Source: Bacillota bacterium (lineage in GTDB: Bacteria; Bacillota; Desulfotomaculia; Desulfotomaculales; VENG01). Taken from it: 64,000 nt of DNA. The position numbers and the translations under genes are program-made. Of the stretch, positions 17,040 to 25,381 are shown piece by piece. The stretch's first letter is position 1, and every line of letters starts with the position of its first letter. The stretch spans positions 1 to 64,000 of the forward strand of contig VENG01000032.1 in NCBI GenBank assembly GCA_009711705.1. Direction: 5' to 3'. The notes beneath the pieces are model-generated. The model was not told the origin of the DNA. It did no database searches and saw nothing but the letters and a program-made list of their open reading frames with translations.

Positions 17040-18925
17040 AATATCCCCAGCAGCCTCCAATAAGGTATTGATAAATACACCGCGGCTAATCTGGCCAGGT
17101 TAGAGTAAGCATTGAAAACAAGTATCGATTTTTTGTCATAGATATTCTGTTTCTTTGTCATCTCCAGAAACTGTACAAAATAAGTGCATTGATAAGGCAT
17201 GAACCAACCGTCACTCAGGGTCAAAATAATGAAACCGATCACCCAGGGATTGACACCGCTTACTTGAGCTATGGGAATGAAAACTGTGGAGAAAATTACC
17301 ACCGTAGCATTGTTGGGGATTATTATGCGTACCAGGGCGATGCTAACCGCCAGTAAAAGCACAAAGATTAAAAAGTTTTCCCGCATGTAGTTTCCCATCC
17401 ACATGAGTCTGGTACCTATCCATTGATCCAGCCCAATATAGGACATTGTTTTTACCAGTCCGATTAAACCTCCCAGGTAGATAAGGAACGGCCAGTTGAT
17501 CTCCCGCTGAAACTCCTTTTTGGACAGAGTTCCCAGAGCAAGAAAGACATATAGTACCACCAGGCCTATCCATGGGGTTTCAATTTTATGTACTGACGAG
17601 GTGACTATTCCAACAATAAAGAGTAGGATGCCTATTAAGGCGGCCCACTCTCTGTTGCTTACCGGGCCCAGAAGTTTTAGCTGTGCATTCAGTTGCGCCT
17701 TGGACAGTTTCGGCGCCTCGTCAGATCGGTACATAAGAGCTGAAATTAGAAGATATAAGGCAAACATGACCACGATAAAGATTGCCGAGGCAAATGCCCA
17801 GTACCCCCAGTTGAATTGGTCTCTCACCTGTATGGGGAGGAGGCCGAATACTACGAAATTTATGGCCTTACTGCTGATAAAGGCTCCGGAAAAAAGGCTT
17901 ACCCCGGCAAAAGCAGCTGCCGCCATTTGGGTGGCTGCCTTGCCACGGGGTTTATAGCTCAAAACATCCACCATGTCCGTTAACAGTGGAGCCGTAATGC
18001 TCACTCTTCCGTTTGCGGACGGGAATACCGGAGTTAGCAAAAATCCTGTGAGGAAAAGGGAAAGGGCATAACCCAATCTGGAATTAGGAACATATTTTAG
18101 CGCTGTCAGTACAAACCGGTAGGTGATCCCGGAGGTCGTTAGCACCACCGCCAGCCCGAATACGCTTAGAGCCATAAAAAAGCTGCCCGAAGTGAAGCCT
18201 GAAAGAACTACGGAAACCGGCGCGATGCCTAAAAATACCAGGGCCAGCACAGCAAGGATACTGGGTACAAATTCGGCCGACAGCCGGAACACCCACATTA
18301 CAATCACAGAAGAAAAAATAGCCGTAAAAAGCCTGGAAACCCAGTCCAAGCCAATACTTGATCCTCCTATAAGCACCAGTGCCGGCACTATTATGGCCAT
18401 GATCCAGCCTGCCGTTTTAAAGAGATCTCCATCAGATTGCTGATTTCCGGGACTACCGGACAGGTCTTGCCCTATCTCATAAGTGGTATTGTTCAGATGA
18501 TCCAGCAGTGATGAGTAAAACTCATTTTTTAAGTCCGGTTTTTGGTGTAATAGTTTGGTTAAGACCTCTCTGGGAATTACCAAAACTTCCGTGTTCTTTT
18601 CAGTTTTAGCGTCCGCTATGTACTTCGGGTTACCTATGGCCGCTTCCTCACCTATGAAGCCATTGTTTATTTCTTTTAGTTTGCGTTTGCCGGACTGTAG
18701 TTTAACGGAACCCTCAATTATAAAAAAGGTGTTTTCGGCCGGAGATCCGGCGGAGTAGAGTAGTTCATTTGAATCCACTCGTTTTATGCTGATTCTGGGC
18801 ATTACTCGGGCAAGCTCCCGGGTGTTACATGTGGAAAGGATGGGTGCCTTCCCCAGCTGTTCAACTATATAATTGTAATTTAAATCTGAATTGTAATTTT
18901 CTGTAGTTTCACAACAAAAGTTCAT
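17036..18925 (-). CDS. SLC13/DASS-type transporter with N-terminal cNMP-binding domain (copy 2)
   Basis: This 629-residue protein has the same design as the one at 12348: an N-terminal cNMP-binding-like domain (about 25-140; AENTFFIIEGSVKLQ, GFIGEEAAIGN) and a permease domain of about 12 helices. It is first in a minus-strand operon with the substrate-binding-like protein (4-base overlap) and the phosphatase. AGAGGGGG precedes the ATG. Two such fusions flanking a phosphatase and a binding protein look like a duplicated transport unit, plausibly for phosphate, sulfate or organic anions. Direct fusion of a cyclic-nucleotide-type domain to a DASS permease suggests ligand gating; that is inference. 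Confidence 0.85.
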   Translation of the reverse strand: MNFCCETTENYNSDLNYNYIVEQLGKAPILSTCNTRELARVMPRISIKRVDSNELLYSAGSPAENTFFIIEGSVKLQSGKRKLKEINNGFIGEEAAIGNPKYIADAKTEKNTEVLVIPREVLTKLLHQKPDLKNEFYSSLLDHLNNTTYEIGQDLSGSPGNQQSDGDLFKTAGWIMAIIVPALVLIGGSSIGLDWVSRLFTAIFSSVIVMWVFRLSAEFVPSILAVLALVFLGIAPVSVVLSGFTSGSFFMALSVFGLAVVLTTSGITYRFVLTALKYVPNSRLGYALSLFLTGFLLTPVFPSANGRVSITAPLLTDMVDVLSYKPRGKAATQMAAAAFAGVSLFSGAFISSKAINFVVFGLLPIQVRDQFNWGYWAFASAIFIVVMFALYLLISALMYRSDEAPKLSKAQLNAQLKLLGPVSNREWAALIGILLFIVGIVTSSVHKIETPWIGLVVLYVFLALGTLSKKEFQREINWPFLIYLGGLIGLVKTMSYIGLDQWIGTRLMWMGNYMRENFLIFVLLLAVSIALVRIIIPNNATVVIFSTVFIPIAQVSGVNPWVIGFIILTLSDGWFMPYQCTYFVQFLEMTKKQNIYDKKSILVFNAYSNLARLAAVYLSIPYWRLLGIL

Positions 18926-19289
18926 AACAGCCCCCTCTTTTGTCCTGCTTGCAAGTTAACGAATCTGATTAATGCCTATGTAGATCCCCCTTTTTTTCTA
19001 TTTTTTCTATAGAGATTAATCAAAATGTTTAAAATTCCTGCAAAAATTTTCATAATTTATTCTTTTAGTTCCTTATTTTTCATCGTGTACTGCTAATTCG
19101 GGTCACAAGTCGGTAACAGGCAGGGGAATGCTGCAAGTCGTCGAATGGTAATGTATATGGCAAGTTAACTAAACATTACCAGTATCTTATTGGCATATAT
19201 AGGGGAAGAAATGTGTTTGCCAAGGGTGAGCAGAAAACAACAGTTTTCTGCTGTACGCGTAAAAGACTTATATCAGGGAGATGGTGATT
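18926..19289. promoter_or_regulatory. divergent intergenic region with two inverted repeats
   Basis: This gap separates the minus-strand transporter operon from the plus-strand injection-system genes. TGGTAATGT at 19146-19154 is mirrored by ACATTACCA at 19173-19181. AGCAGAAAAC at 19229-19238 pairs perfectly with GTTTTCTGCT at 19243-19252 across a 4-base loop, ending 37 bases before the DUF4157 gene start. Neither has a T-run. The first could be an operator and the second an mRNA leader structure. I see no convincing -35/-10 pair. Confidence 0.5.
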
Positions 19290-21824
19290 ATGCCTGTTGG
19301 GGAAAGGGCTCGGAGCAGTGAAAAGCCTAGTGTGAAGCAACAGAAAAGTATCAAGCGGGATTCATCTGTTCCGGAACAAAGATTAAACGATCCCACTGTT
19401 CAACGTGCCTTATTGCAACCAGGCCTGCTGGGTTCGGATGAAGTGCTGCAGCTGCAGCGTGTTATTGGCAACCAGGCCACTGTTGATCTATTGTCCCGGG
19501 AGGAGGGTGGCTTGCGTGTACAGTCCAAACTTAATATCAGTTCACCTCAGGATCCTCAGGAACAGGAAGCTGACAGGGTGGCCGCCCAGGTGGTACGTCA
19601 GATAAATTCACCTGTAGACGAGAAAAACGTAATGGATGATCATATAGCTGCGGGCGCTTTTAATGCCGAAGTTCACCGGCAGCATGTTAATGATGAACCG
19701 GTGGCATCAGGGATTGAAAGTAGTTTACGCATGGCCATGAGGGGTGGCGGCCGGGGATTGGACGATAATACTCGTTACCGGATGGAAGGAGCCTTTGGCA
19801 CTAACTTCAGCGGTGTAAAAATACATACTGATAACAGATCCGACACGCTTAACCGCTCTTTAAACGCAAGGGCTTTTACCACGGGGCAGGATGTGTTTTT
19901 TCGCCGTGGTGAATACAATCCGGGCACCTCAAGCGGGCAGGAACTGCTGGCCCATGAGCTGACTCATGTTGTTCAGCAAACCGGGGGAAGCGGTTTGCAG
20001 CGTAAAAGTAGTTCCGCCGGTTCGCTGAAACAATCACCGCCCGTGTGGCCAGCCGGCGGTGGACTAGCTGTGCAATTGAAACCGGCAACTGTGAAGAAAG
20101 TGGCCCATTTAAGGTCATACACTGGTAACGGGTCTCAAAACGAACCATACGAGCTATTGAAAAAGATAGGCCCCAAGCTGAAAAAAGGCATGGAGTTGGA
20201 TGTGGACGAAAATGAATCTGCCACAAGCAAAGGTGATGACTGGTATAAAGCAACATATAAAGGAACAGATGGCTTTATCCGGAAAGAAAAGGTTGCTTTT
20301 GAGGATGAAGCACCTGATTCTTTGGAGAAAGAAGATGGCGCGTTTTCGTCCTTTGGTGATAATGCCGGAACCATTGGTGACGGAGTTTCCACAGTAAAAG
20401 GTGGCCTGGAAAAAGATGAGCTGGTAAGTGATAAGTCCTTAAATAAAATGGGTGTAGCATCGGGATCATTAGGAGCTATAAGTGGTCTTATCAGTATGGC
20501 TCAGGCGATAAAGAGCATCAAGTCGGAAGATATGTCCAAAATGGACGTAACTGAAGGAGTCTTAGAGGCTGCCGGAGGAGCTGCAGGAACTGCAGCAGGG
20601 GTAGCAGATACTGTAGATTCCGCCAAGAAGCTGGACGGAGATGAAAGTTGGGATACGGGAAGTCAGATCACCGGTGCTGTAAGTGATGGAATCGAGGCCA
20701 TAAAAAGTGCTTTCTCTTTAATCAAGCGTATTTATGAAAATTGGAATGATAACGATAATAAAATAGAAAAAAGCGCCGGCGAGAAATATAAAGAACGTAT
20801 GCAAATGACCAATGATGCGCTTGCTGCCGGAGCATCAGCGGTAAAAACCTTGAAAGGTTTTCGGGAGGCGTTAGGGCATGATGCCGGCGGTTTGTCCAAG
20901 GCTGTACCACCTTTGGGTATTGCTATCAGTGGGGCAAACATTGCAGTGGAAGCTTACGAGGCAATCCGTGCCAGCAGAAACAAGGGCACCATGCAAAAGG
21001 AGAAGGAAAATGTGGTTGAAAACTTTAAGGGTCTGTCCGAGGCAAAACGGCAAAAAAATAAGAAACCTATAGACTTGGAAAATTTACCGGCACGCAAAGA
21101 AAAATTGAAAAAGAAATTAGAGGCCAATAAAATCAAGAAAGACGATTTGGAAAGGATACTGGCTAAAGATAAGAGGAATAAAGAGGAATTGAACCCTATC
21201 CGCCTTGCGTTGGAGGAGGGCCTGGGTATTCTCAGGGAAGAGCAGGTTGAAAAATTGCTTAAGGAAAACAAAACAGAAAGTGAGATAAGGGCCAAAATAG
21301 AGAGGACAAAGAAAAAACTAACTACAGGATATGATGAACAAATTATGGATATAGGAAAATATGAACTGTCCGATGCCTTTGTTGGGCTAAATACAAAGCG
21401 TAAAAACAAATCTACCCTTAAAATAGGTAAAGAATTGGTCAAGATAGCAGCCGATATTTTAACTTTGAGCGGTGCAGGCGCAATTGTAGGGGCAGCTATG
21501 AAAGCCGGTGTTTCAGCTGTTGAATTAGTAGGGAAAGCTTTTGGCAGGATTGTCCAATGGCGTAGGGATAAAAAAGGTGGGGAAAAGTCCAGCCAGAAAT
21601 TATTTGAGAAACGCAAAAAGCTTGCCGATCTAATTTTTGAAATGGTAGGTAAATTGCCTGCTATAACAAATACGGAAGAACTTAAGAAAAACAGAGATCT
21701 GGCTCCATATGAAAAGGTGCATAACTTTATAGAGGCCAGCGGTTGTACACCGGAGGCTTTGTACAGATTAAACGGTAAAGTACGCGACCAGTATATGCTG
21801 CTGATGAATTCAATGAAGGCTTAA
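19290..21824 (+). CDS. DUF4157 protein with HELTH motif, putative eCIS cargo or leader protein (large)
   Basis: This protein of about 844 residues has the eCIS-linked DUF4157 domain at roughly residues 145-235. It contains FGTNFSGVKIHTD, LNARAFTTGQDVFF, and AHELTHVVQQTGG with a zinc-protease-like HExxH at H222-H226. A disordered, QR-rich N-terminus comes first (VLQLQRVIGNQATVDLL). After it lies an SH3-like segment (about 268-340), then glycine/alanine-rich predicted membrane-active stretches around 395-560 and a highly charged, coiled-coil region (about 585-700). The start is ATG 19290, nine bases after AGGGAG; the ATG at 19281 abuts it. DUF4157 proteins are among the most consistent accessory or cargo proteins of eCIS loci. 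The protease activity is not shown. The composite tail could be a toxin domain. Confidence 0.85.
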   Translation: MPVGERARSSEKPSVKQQKSIKRDSSVPEQRLNDPTVQRALLQPGLLGSDEVLQLQRVIGNQATVDLLSREEGGLRVQSKLNISSPQDPQEQEADRVAAQVVRQINSPVDEKNVMDDHIAAGAFNAEVHRQHVNDEPVASGIESSLRMAMRGGGRGLDDNTRYRMEGAFGTNFSGVKIHTDNRSDTLNRSLNARAFTTGQDVFFRRGEYNPGTSSGQELLAHELTHVVQQTGGSGLQRKSSSAGSLKQSPPVWPAGGGLAVQLKPATVKKVAHLRSYTGNGSQNEPYELLKKIGPKLKKGMELDVDENESATSKGDDWYKATYKGTDGFIRKEKVAFEDEAPDSLEKEDGAFSSFGDNAGTIGDGVSTVKGGLEKDELVSDKSLNKMGVASGSLGAISGLISMAQAIKSIKSEDMSKMDVTEGVLEAAGGAAGTAAGVADTVDSAKKLDGDESWDTGSQITGAVSDGIEAIKSAFSLIKRIYENWNDNDNKIEKSAGEKYKERMQMTNDALAAGASAVKTLKGFREALGHDAGGLSKAVPPLGIAISGANIAVEAYEAIRASRNKGTMQKEKENVVENFKGLSEAKRQKNKKPIDLENLPARKEKLKKKLEANKIKKDDLERILAKDKRNKEELNPIRLALEEGLGILREEQVEKLLKENKTESEIRAKIERTKKKLTTGYDEQIMDIGKYELSDAFVGLNTKRKNKSTLKIGKELVKIAADILTLSGAGAIVGAAMKAGVSAVELVGKAFGRIVQWRRDKKGGEKSSQKLFEKRKKLADLIFEMVGKLPAITNTEELKKNRDLAPYEKVHNFIEASGCTPEALYRLNGKVRDQYMLLMNSMKA

Positions 21825-21843
21825 AGGATAGGGGGACTAACAT

Positions 21844-22365
21844 TTGATTTCCGAAAAAGTACACGCCAGGCATCTGGTTTTTCTTGACTTTATAAAAAGA
21901 TACCTGGAAGAGGATGGTATGGAATCTATGTTGATGGAAAGGTCGGAAGATCTGCCATTAAATATCCTGCTGACAAGTATTAAACGCGATCACAAAGGTA
22001 GGGAGAGGTTTATCAACTTTTCTTTTGTACCGACTTCGGAAGATGATTTGGAAAACCTTAACCTGCTGCAGTTTTATTCAATAGTACCCTGCGACTATAA
22101 GCCGGAGAATAGGGATAGCTTGGAGAAGTTGCTGCTGGCCATTAATCAGCATATGGCCGTGGGCCATTTCGGCATTAAGCAGGATGCTGAGGTGTATATC
22201 AGGTATATTCATGCTTTCCCCTTAAGCAGTTTACCCCAAAAAGAGGATATTAACGAGCTGGTCATGCTTTATACCTACATGCATGATTCCTTTGGGGAGT
22301 TAATAGAGAGCGTAGTTAGTGGTGAAAAGGTCTTGCAGGACGCTTTGGCCGAATTAGACGGGTAA
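21844..22365 (+). CDS. YbjN/secretion-chaperone-like small protein
   Basis: This 173-residue acidic protein has no certain family. Its alpha/beta pattern, with LLLAINQHMAVGHFGIKQDA followed by EVYIRYIHAFPL near residues 97-128, resembles YbjN (PF10722), which shares the fold of type III secretion chaperones. The TTG start at 21844 follows AGGGGGA. The gene lies 19 bases after one DUF4157 gene and 74 before the next. That position, between two putative cargo genes, is where an effector chaperone would be expected (inference). Confidence 0.5.
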   Translation: MISEKVHARHLVFLDFIKRYLEEDGMESMLMERSEDLPLNILLTSIKRDHKGRERFINFSFVPTSEDDLENLNLLQFYSIVPCDYKPENRDSLEKLLLAINQHMAVGHFGIKQDAEVYIRYIHAFPLSSLPQKEDINELVMLYTYMHDSFGELIESVVSGEKVLQDALAELDG

Positions 22366-22439
22366 ATGATGTCAGGGCAGGTTACAGTACCAAAAGGATT
22401 ATCAAGCCGAGTCAATTTAGGGTAATATGGGGGAGCGAT

Positions 22440-23591
22440 ATGTCCAGGTTTCAAAGGTCGCCGGAAAAAAAGAAAAACAATAAACTGGACAATAAAAAAC
22501 ATCATAAATCCAGGGCTGTAAACAATGTACAGTATAATTCCAACCTGTCCAAGATTCGGCGAGCGGTTGGCCGCATATCCTCTGCATCGTCCGATGACAT
22601 ATGTACTCTCCAGCGTGTGATAGGAAACAGAGCGGTATCCAATCTGGTACAGGCACAGTTTGAAGCGGGGTTCACCGGTGATTTTAATGACCATAAAGCA
22701 GGTAAAGCAGCCGAAGTCTTAATAAAAAGGAAAACCGGTGCAGGAATGCCGGTTTCGCGTGCAAGCGAATTGGTTAGTGATCTAAACGCTAACGGAGAAT
22801 TTGCCAACGGGTTAGTTGATTCAAGAACCGGGGGATCCCCACTTTCGTTGCAGCTCAGGCGAGAGCTTGAGCCCAAATTGGGCGCTGACTTCAGTAGTAT
22901 TCGTATTCATACGGGCAGAAAGGCTGCTCAATTGAGTCGTTCTATTCAGGCCAGGGCATTCACCCATGGCAGAGATATTTACTTTGCGGAGGGACAATAT
23001 TCGCCCACCACCCCTTCAGGCAAACATCTCCTTGCTCACGAATTGACGCATACTATGCAGCAGAGCAGTGTCATGCGGCTGTCTTTGGACAGGAAAGCAA
23101 AAAATAATATGCGTGAGGTCAATATTCCTCAACTGCTTGGACAGGGTATATTTTTAAAACCCTTTAAAAATTATGCTGAAAGTGAATATAGCAAGGAAAA
23201 TATAGATTGTTATGTGGATATCGCAAAATACAAGAAAAAACCTTCAAAGAACGAAGCTAAACGTATTTACGAAACATACATCGCTCCTCAAAGCCCGATG
23301 GAGGTTAATATAGGTAGTGAACAAGAGAAAGTGAAGAAAAAGCTCACGGGCACAGGTATTTACAGTGATCCTGGCGAGGAAAAGGAAACGAACTTCTTTT
23401 TGCGGCTGTTGGATTCTTTTTTTAACCGTAATGAGGAAACAGAGGATGCAAGGGAGAATGAGCAAAAATTAAGCAATACGTATGACGAAACTTTGCAAAG
23501 GCTGGAAGTGAATATGATAGATACTTTTACACGATTTGTACTTCAGGAAGAAGGAAAGAAGGTTATGAATAAACAAGGATACGGATTATAA
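22440..23591 (+). CDS. DUF4157 protein with HELTH motif, putative eCIS cargo or leader protein (small)
   Basis: This 383-residue protein has the same N-terminal design as the one at 19290. A basic, disordered start includes the TLQRVIGNRAVSNLVQAQFE motif. The DUF4157 core then shows LGADFSSIRIHTG, IQARAFTHGRDIYFAEGQYS and AHELTHTMQQ (H200-H204). The C-terminal 170 residues are unrelated to the other copy and match nothing I know, the pattern expected when a shared loading domain carries different payloads. GGGGGAG precedes the ATG. An empty 200-base gap follows it before the MORN gene. Confidence 0.85.
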   Translation: MSRFQRSPEKKKNNKLDNKKHHKSRAVNNVQYNSNLSKIRRAVGRISSASSDDICTLQRVIGNRAVSNLVQAQFEAGFTGDFNDHKAGKAAEVLIKRKTGAGMPVSRASELVSDLNANGEFANGLVDSRTGGSPLSLQLRRELEPKLGADFSSIRIHTGRKAAQLSRSIQARAFTHGRDIYFAEGQYSPTTPSGKHLLAHELTHTMQQSSVMRLSLDRKAKNNMREVNIPQLLGQGIFLKPFKNYAESEYSKENIDCYVDIAKYKKKPSKNEAKRIYETYIAPQSPMEVNIGSEQEKVKKKLTGTGIYSDPGEEKETNFFLRLLDSFFNRNEETEDARENEQKLSNTYDETLQRLEVNMIDTFTRFVLQEEGKKVMNKQGYGL

Positions 23592-23791
23592 ATATTTACC
23601 CTCAACTTTCGTCCTTAAAAATAAGCTCAATCTGCTGATAACCAAAAAGTGAGATTTTCTATAAAATAAGAGAAAAAATCCAGCAATTAAGAGGTATTTT
23701 AGCCGTGATTGTCGAAATTATGTTGTCAATTTTGTGGGGTTATATTCTGTTTTGACTTTTTATTAAAGAAACCGGCAAAGGAGCATTATAG

Positions 23792-25375
23792 TTGGATAAG
23801 TTCCTGGAAAAAATTTTAAAGCCTGTTATTCGTCCCATTAAAAAGTACATAATGGGTTTTGTACGTAAGTTCAGGACATTGCCCAAGCTTATCCTGAAGA
23901 CACTAAAGGGCTGGATTAAGCAGTACCTGTTTAAGCCACTTTCCTCCCGCAAGGATTATGTTAAAACGGGTGACTATTACATCTCCAAAAAATTAATGCT
24001 TCTTTTGTTAGTATTAATTTTAATAATAGTATACGTGCTGTTAAAGTTTTTTCCAGGTTTTTTCGTTAAGGAGAGTAAAGTAGTAAAACTCCACGAAAAG
24101 CCGGATCAGGAAATTACCTACACCGGAAAGGTTATTTTGTTTGATGAAACCGGTGTTTTAAAATATGAAGGTGAGCTGGTGAAAGGTGCCTTTAGCGGCC
24201 AGGGAAAACTATACAGTCCTGATGGGAATTTTATTTACGAAGGTCAGTTTCAGGAAGGGGCCCAAAGCGGGTCAGGAGTGCACTATTATGATGATGGCGA
24301 AGTTCGTTATACAGGCGCCTTTGAGAATAATGAATACAACGGATACGGACAATTATTCAACGAGCAGGGAACGTTGGTTTACCAGGGGGAATTTTCTGCC
24401 GGTTCCTTCAGCGACCAGGGAAAAGAATACTATAATGACGGCAAGATAAAATATGATGGAGCTTATAAAAACGGTGTCTTTAACGGTCAGGGGGCACTAT
24501 ACAGCCAGGAAGGTTCTCTTGTCTATCGAGGGGAATTTACCAATGGCGCTTATAATGGTCAGGGACAGGAGTTTTATACTAATGAAAATGTAAAATATGA
24601 AGGAGCTTTTCAAAACGGCCAGTATGGGGGACAGGGTAGCGTGTTTGATGAAAACAGTGTCCTTATATACCAGGGAGAGTTTAAGAACGGTCAGTATAAC
24701 GGCCAGGGTAAACTCTTCAGGAACGGTCTTCTTTGCTATCAGGGAGAGTTTGTAAACGGTAATTATGGCGGCCAAGGAAAACTTTACGATGACCGTGGAA
24801 TAGTTTTTTATGATGGTGAATTTGAAAACGGTGAGTACCACGGGCAAGGAAAGTTATATGATGAACAGGGAGTGCTCTTTTATCAGGGTGAGTTTGCCAG
24901 TGGTGAATATAATGGCATGGGTAAACGGTTTAATGAAGATAATATTTTGATTTTCCAGGGGAGTTTTGCAAGCGGCAACATTACCGGCGAGGGTACAGAG
25001 TATTACCTTAATGGTAATATCAAGTATAAAGGAGCTCTGGAAAACGGGCAATACAACGGTAATGGGCAGTTGTTCGATGAGGATGGAAATCTCACTTATG
25101 AGGGGGGCTTCCAAAATGGCCGCTTTTTCGGAGAGGGCACTCTGTATGACTCGGATGGTACAATAAAATACATGGGTTCTTTCCTGCAGGGGAAATACCA
25201 CGGTTCGGGCCAGCTTTTTGACAGCAATGGAGACATTAAATACGAAGGTGAATTCCGCAACGGAACCCCGTACCAAAGTAGTCCTTCCGGGTTGCCGGAG
25301 GAGTCTGAGTTACCGCAACAGCCCGGATCACCGGAGAACGAATCCAGTTCAGTTGACGAGCAGGTTGGGGTATAA
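23792..25375 (+). CDS. membrane-anchored MORN-repeat protein
   Basis: This 527-residue protein has a basic amphipathic start (about 1-60), a single membrane helix (about 68-91, LMLLLLVLILIIVYVLLKFF) and then some 16 copies of a 23-24-residue MORN/YwqK-like repeat of the form (L/I)xYxGEFxxGxYxGQGKLY to about residue 500. A proline/serine tail ends it. MORN repeats make elongated beta surfaces that bind lipids or proteins. The orientation is probably N-in, with the repeats outside. The TTG start follows AAAGGAG. In an injection-system operon it could be a membrane docking platform or a surface ligand; that is inference. Confidence 0.8.
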   Translation: MDKFLEKILKPVIRPIKKYIMGFVRKFRTLPKLILKTLKGWIKQYLFKPLSSRKDYVKTGDYYISKKLMLLLLVLILIIVYVLLKFFPGFFVKESKVVKLHEKPDQEITYTGKVILFDETGVLKYEGELVKGAFSGQGKLYSPDGNFIYEGQFQEGAQSGSGVHYYDDGEVRYTGAFENNEYNGYGQLFNEQGTLVYQGEFSAGSFSDQGKEYYNDGKIKYDGAYKNGVFNGQGALYSQEGSLVYRGEFTNGAYNGQGQEFYTNENVKYEGAFQNGQYGGQGSVFDENSVLIYQGEFKNGQYNGQGKLFRNGLLCYQGEFVNGNYGGQGKLYDDRGIVFYDGEFENGEYHGQGKLYDEQGVLFYQGEFASGEYNGMGKRFNEDNILIFQGSFASGNITGEGTEYYLNGNIKYKGALENGQYNGNGQLFDEDGNLTYEGGFQNGRFFGEGTLYDSDGTIKYMGSFLQGKYHGSGQLFDSNGDIKYEGEFRNGTPYQSSPSGLPEESELPQQPGSPENESSSVDEQVGV

Positions 25376-25381
25376 CATATC

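Noticed and set aside
19290..23591. Calling the DUF4157 proteins active zinc proteases from HELTH
   Set aside because: HExxH alone does not show activity, and a third ligand is not identifiable by eye.
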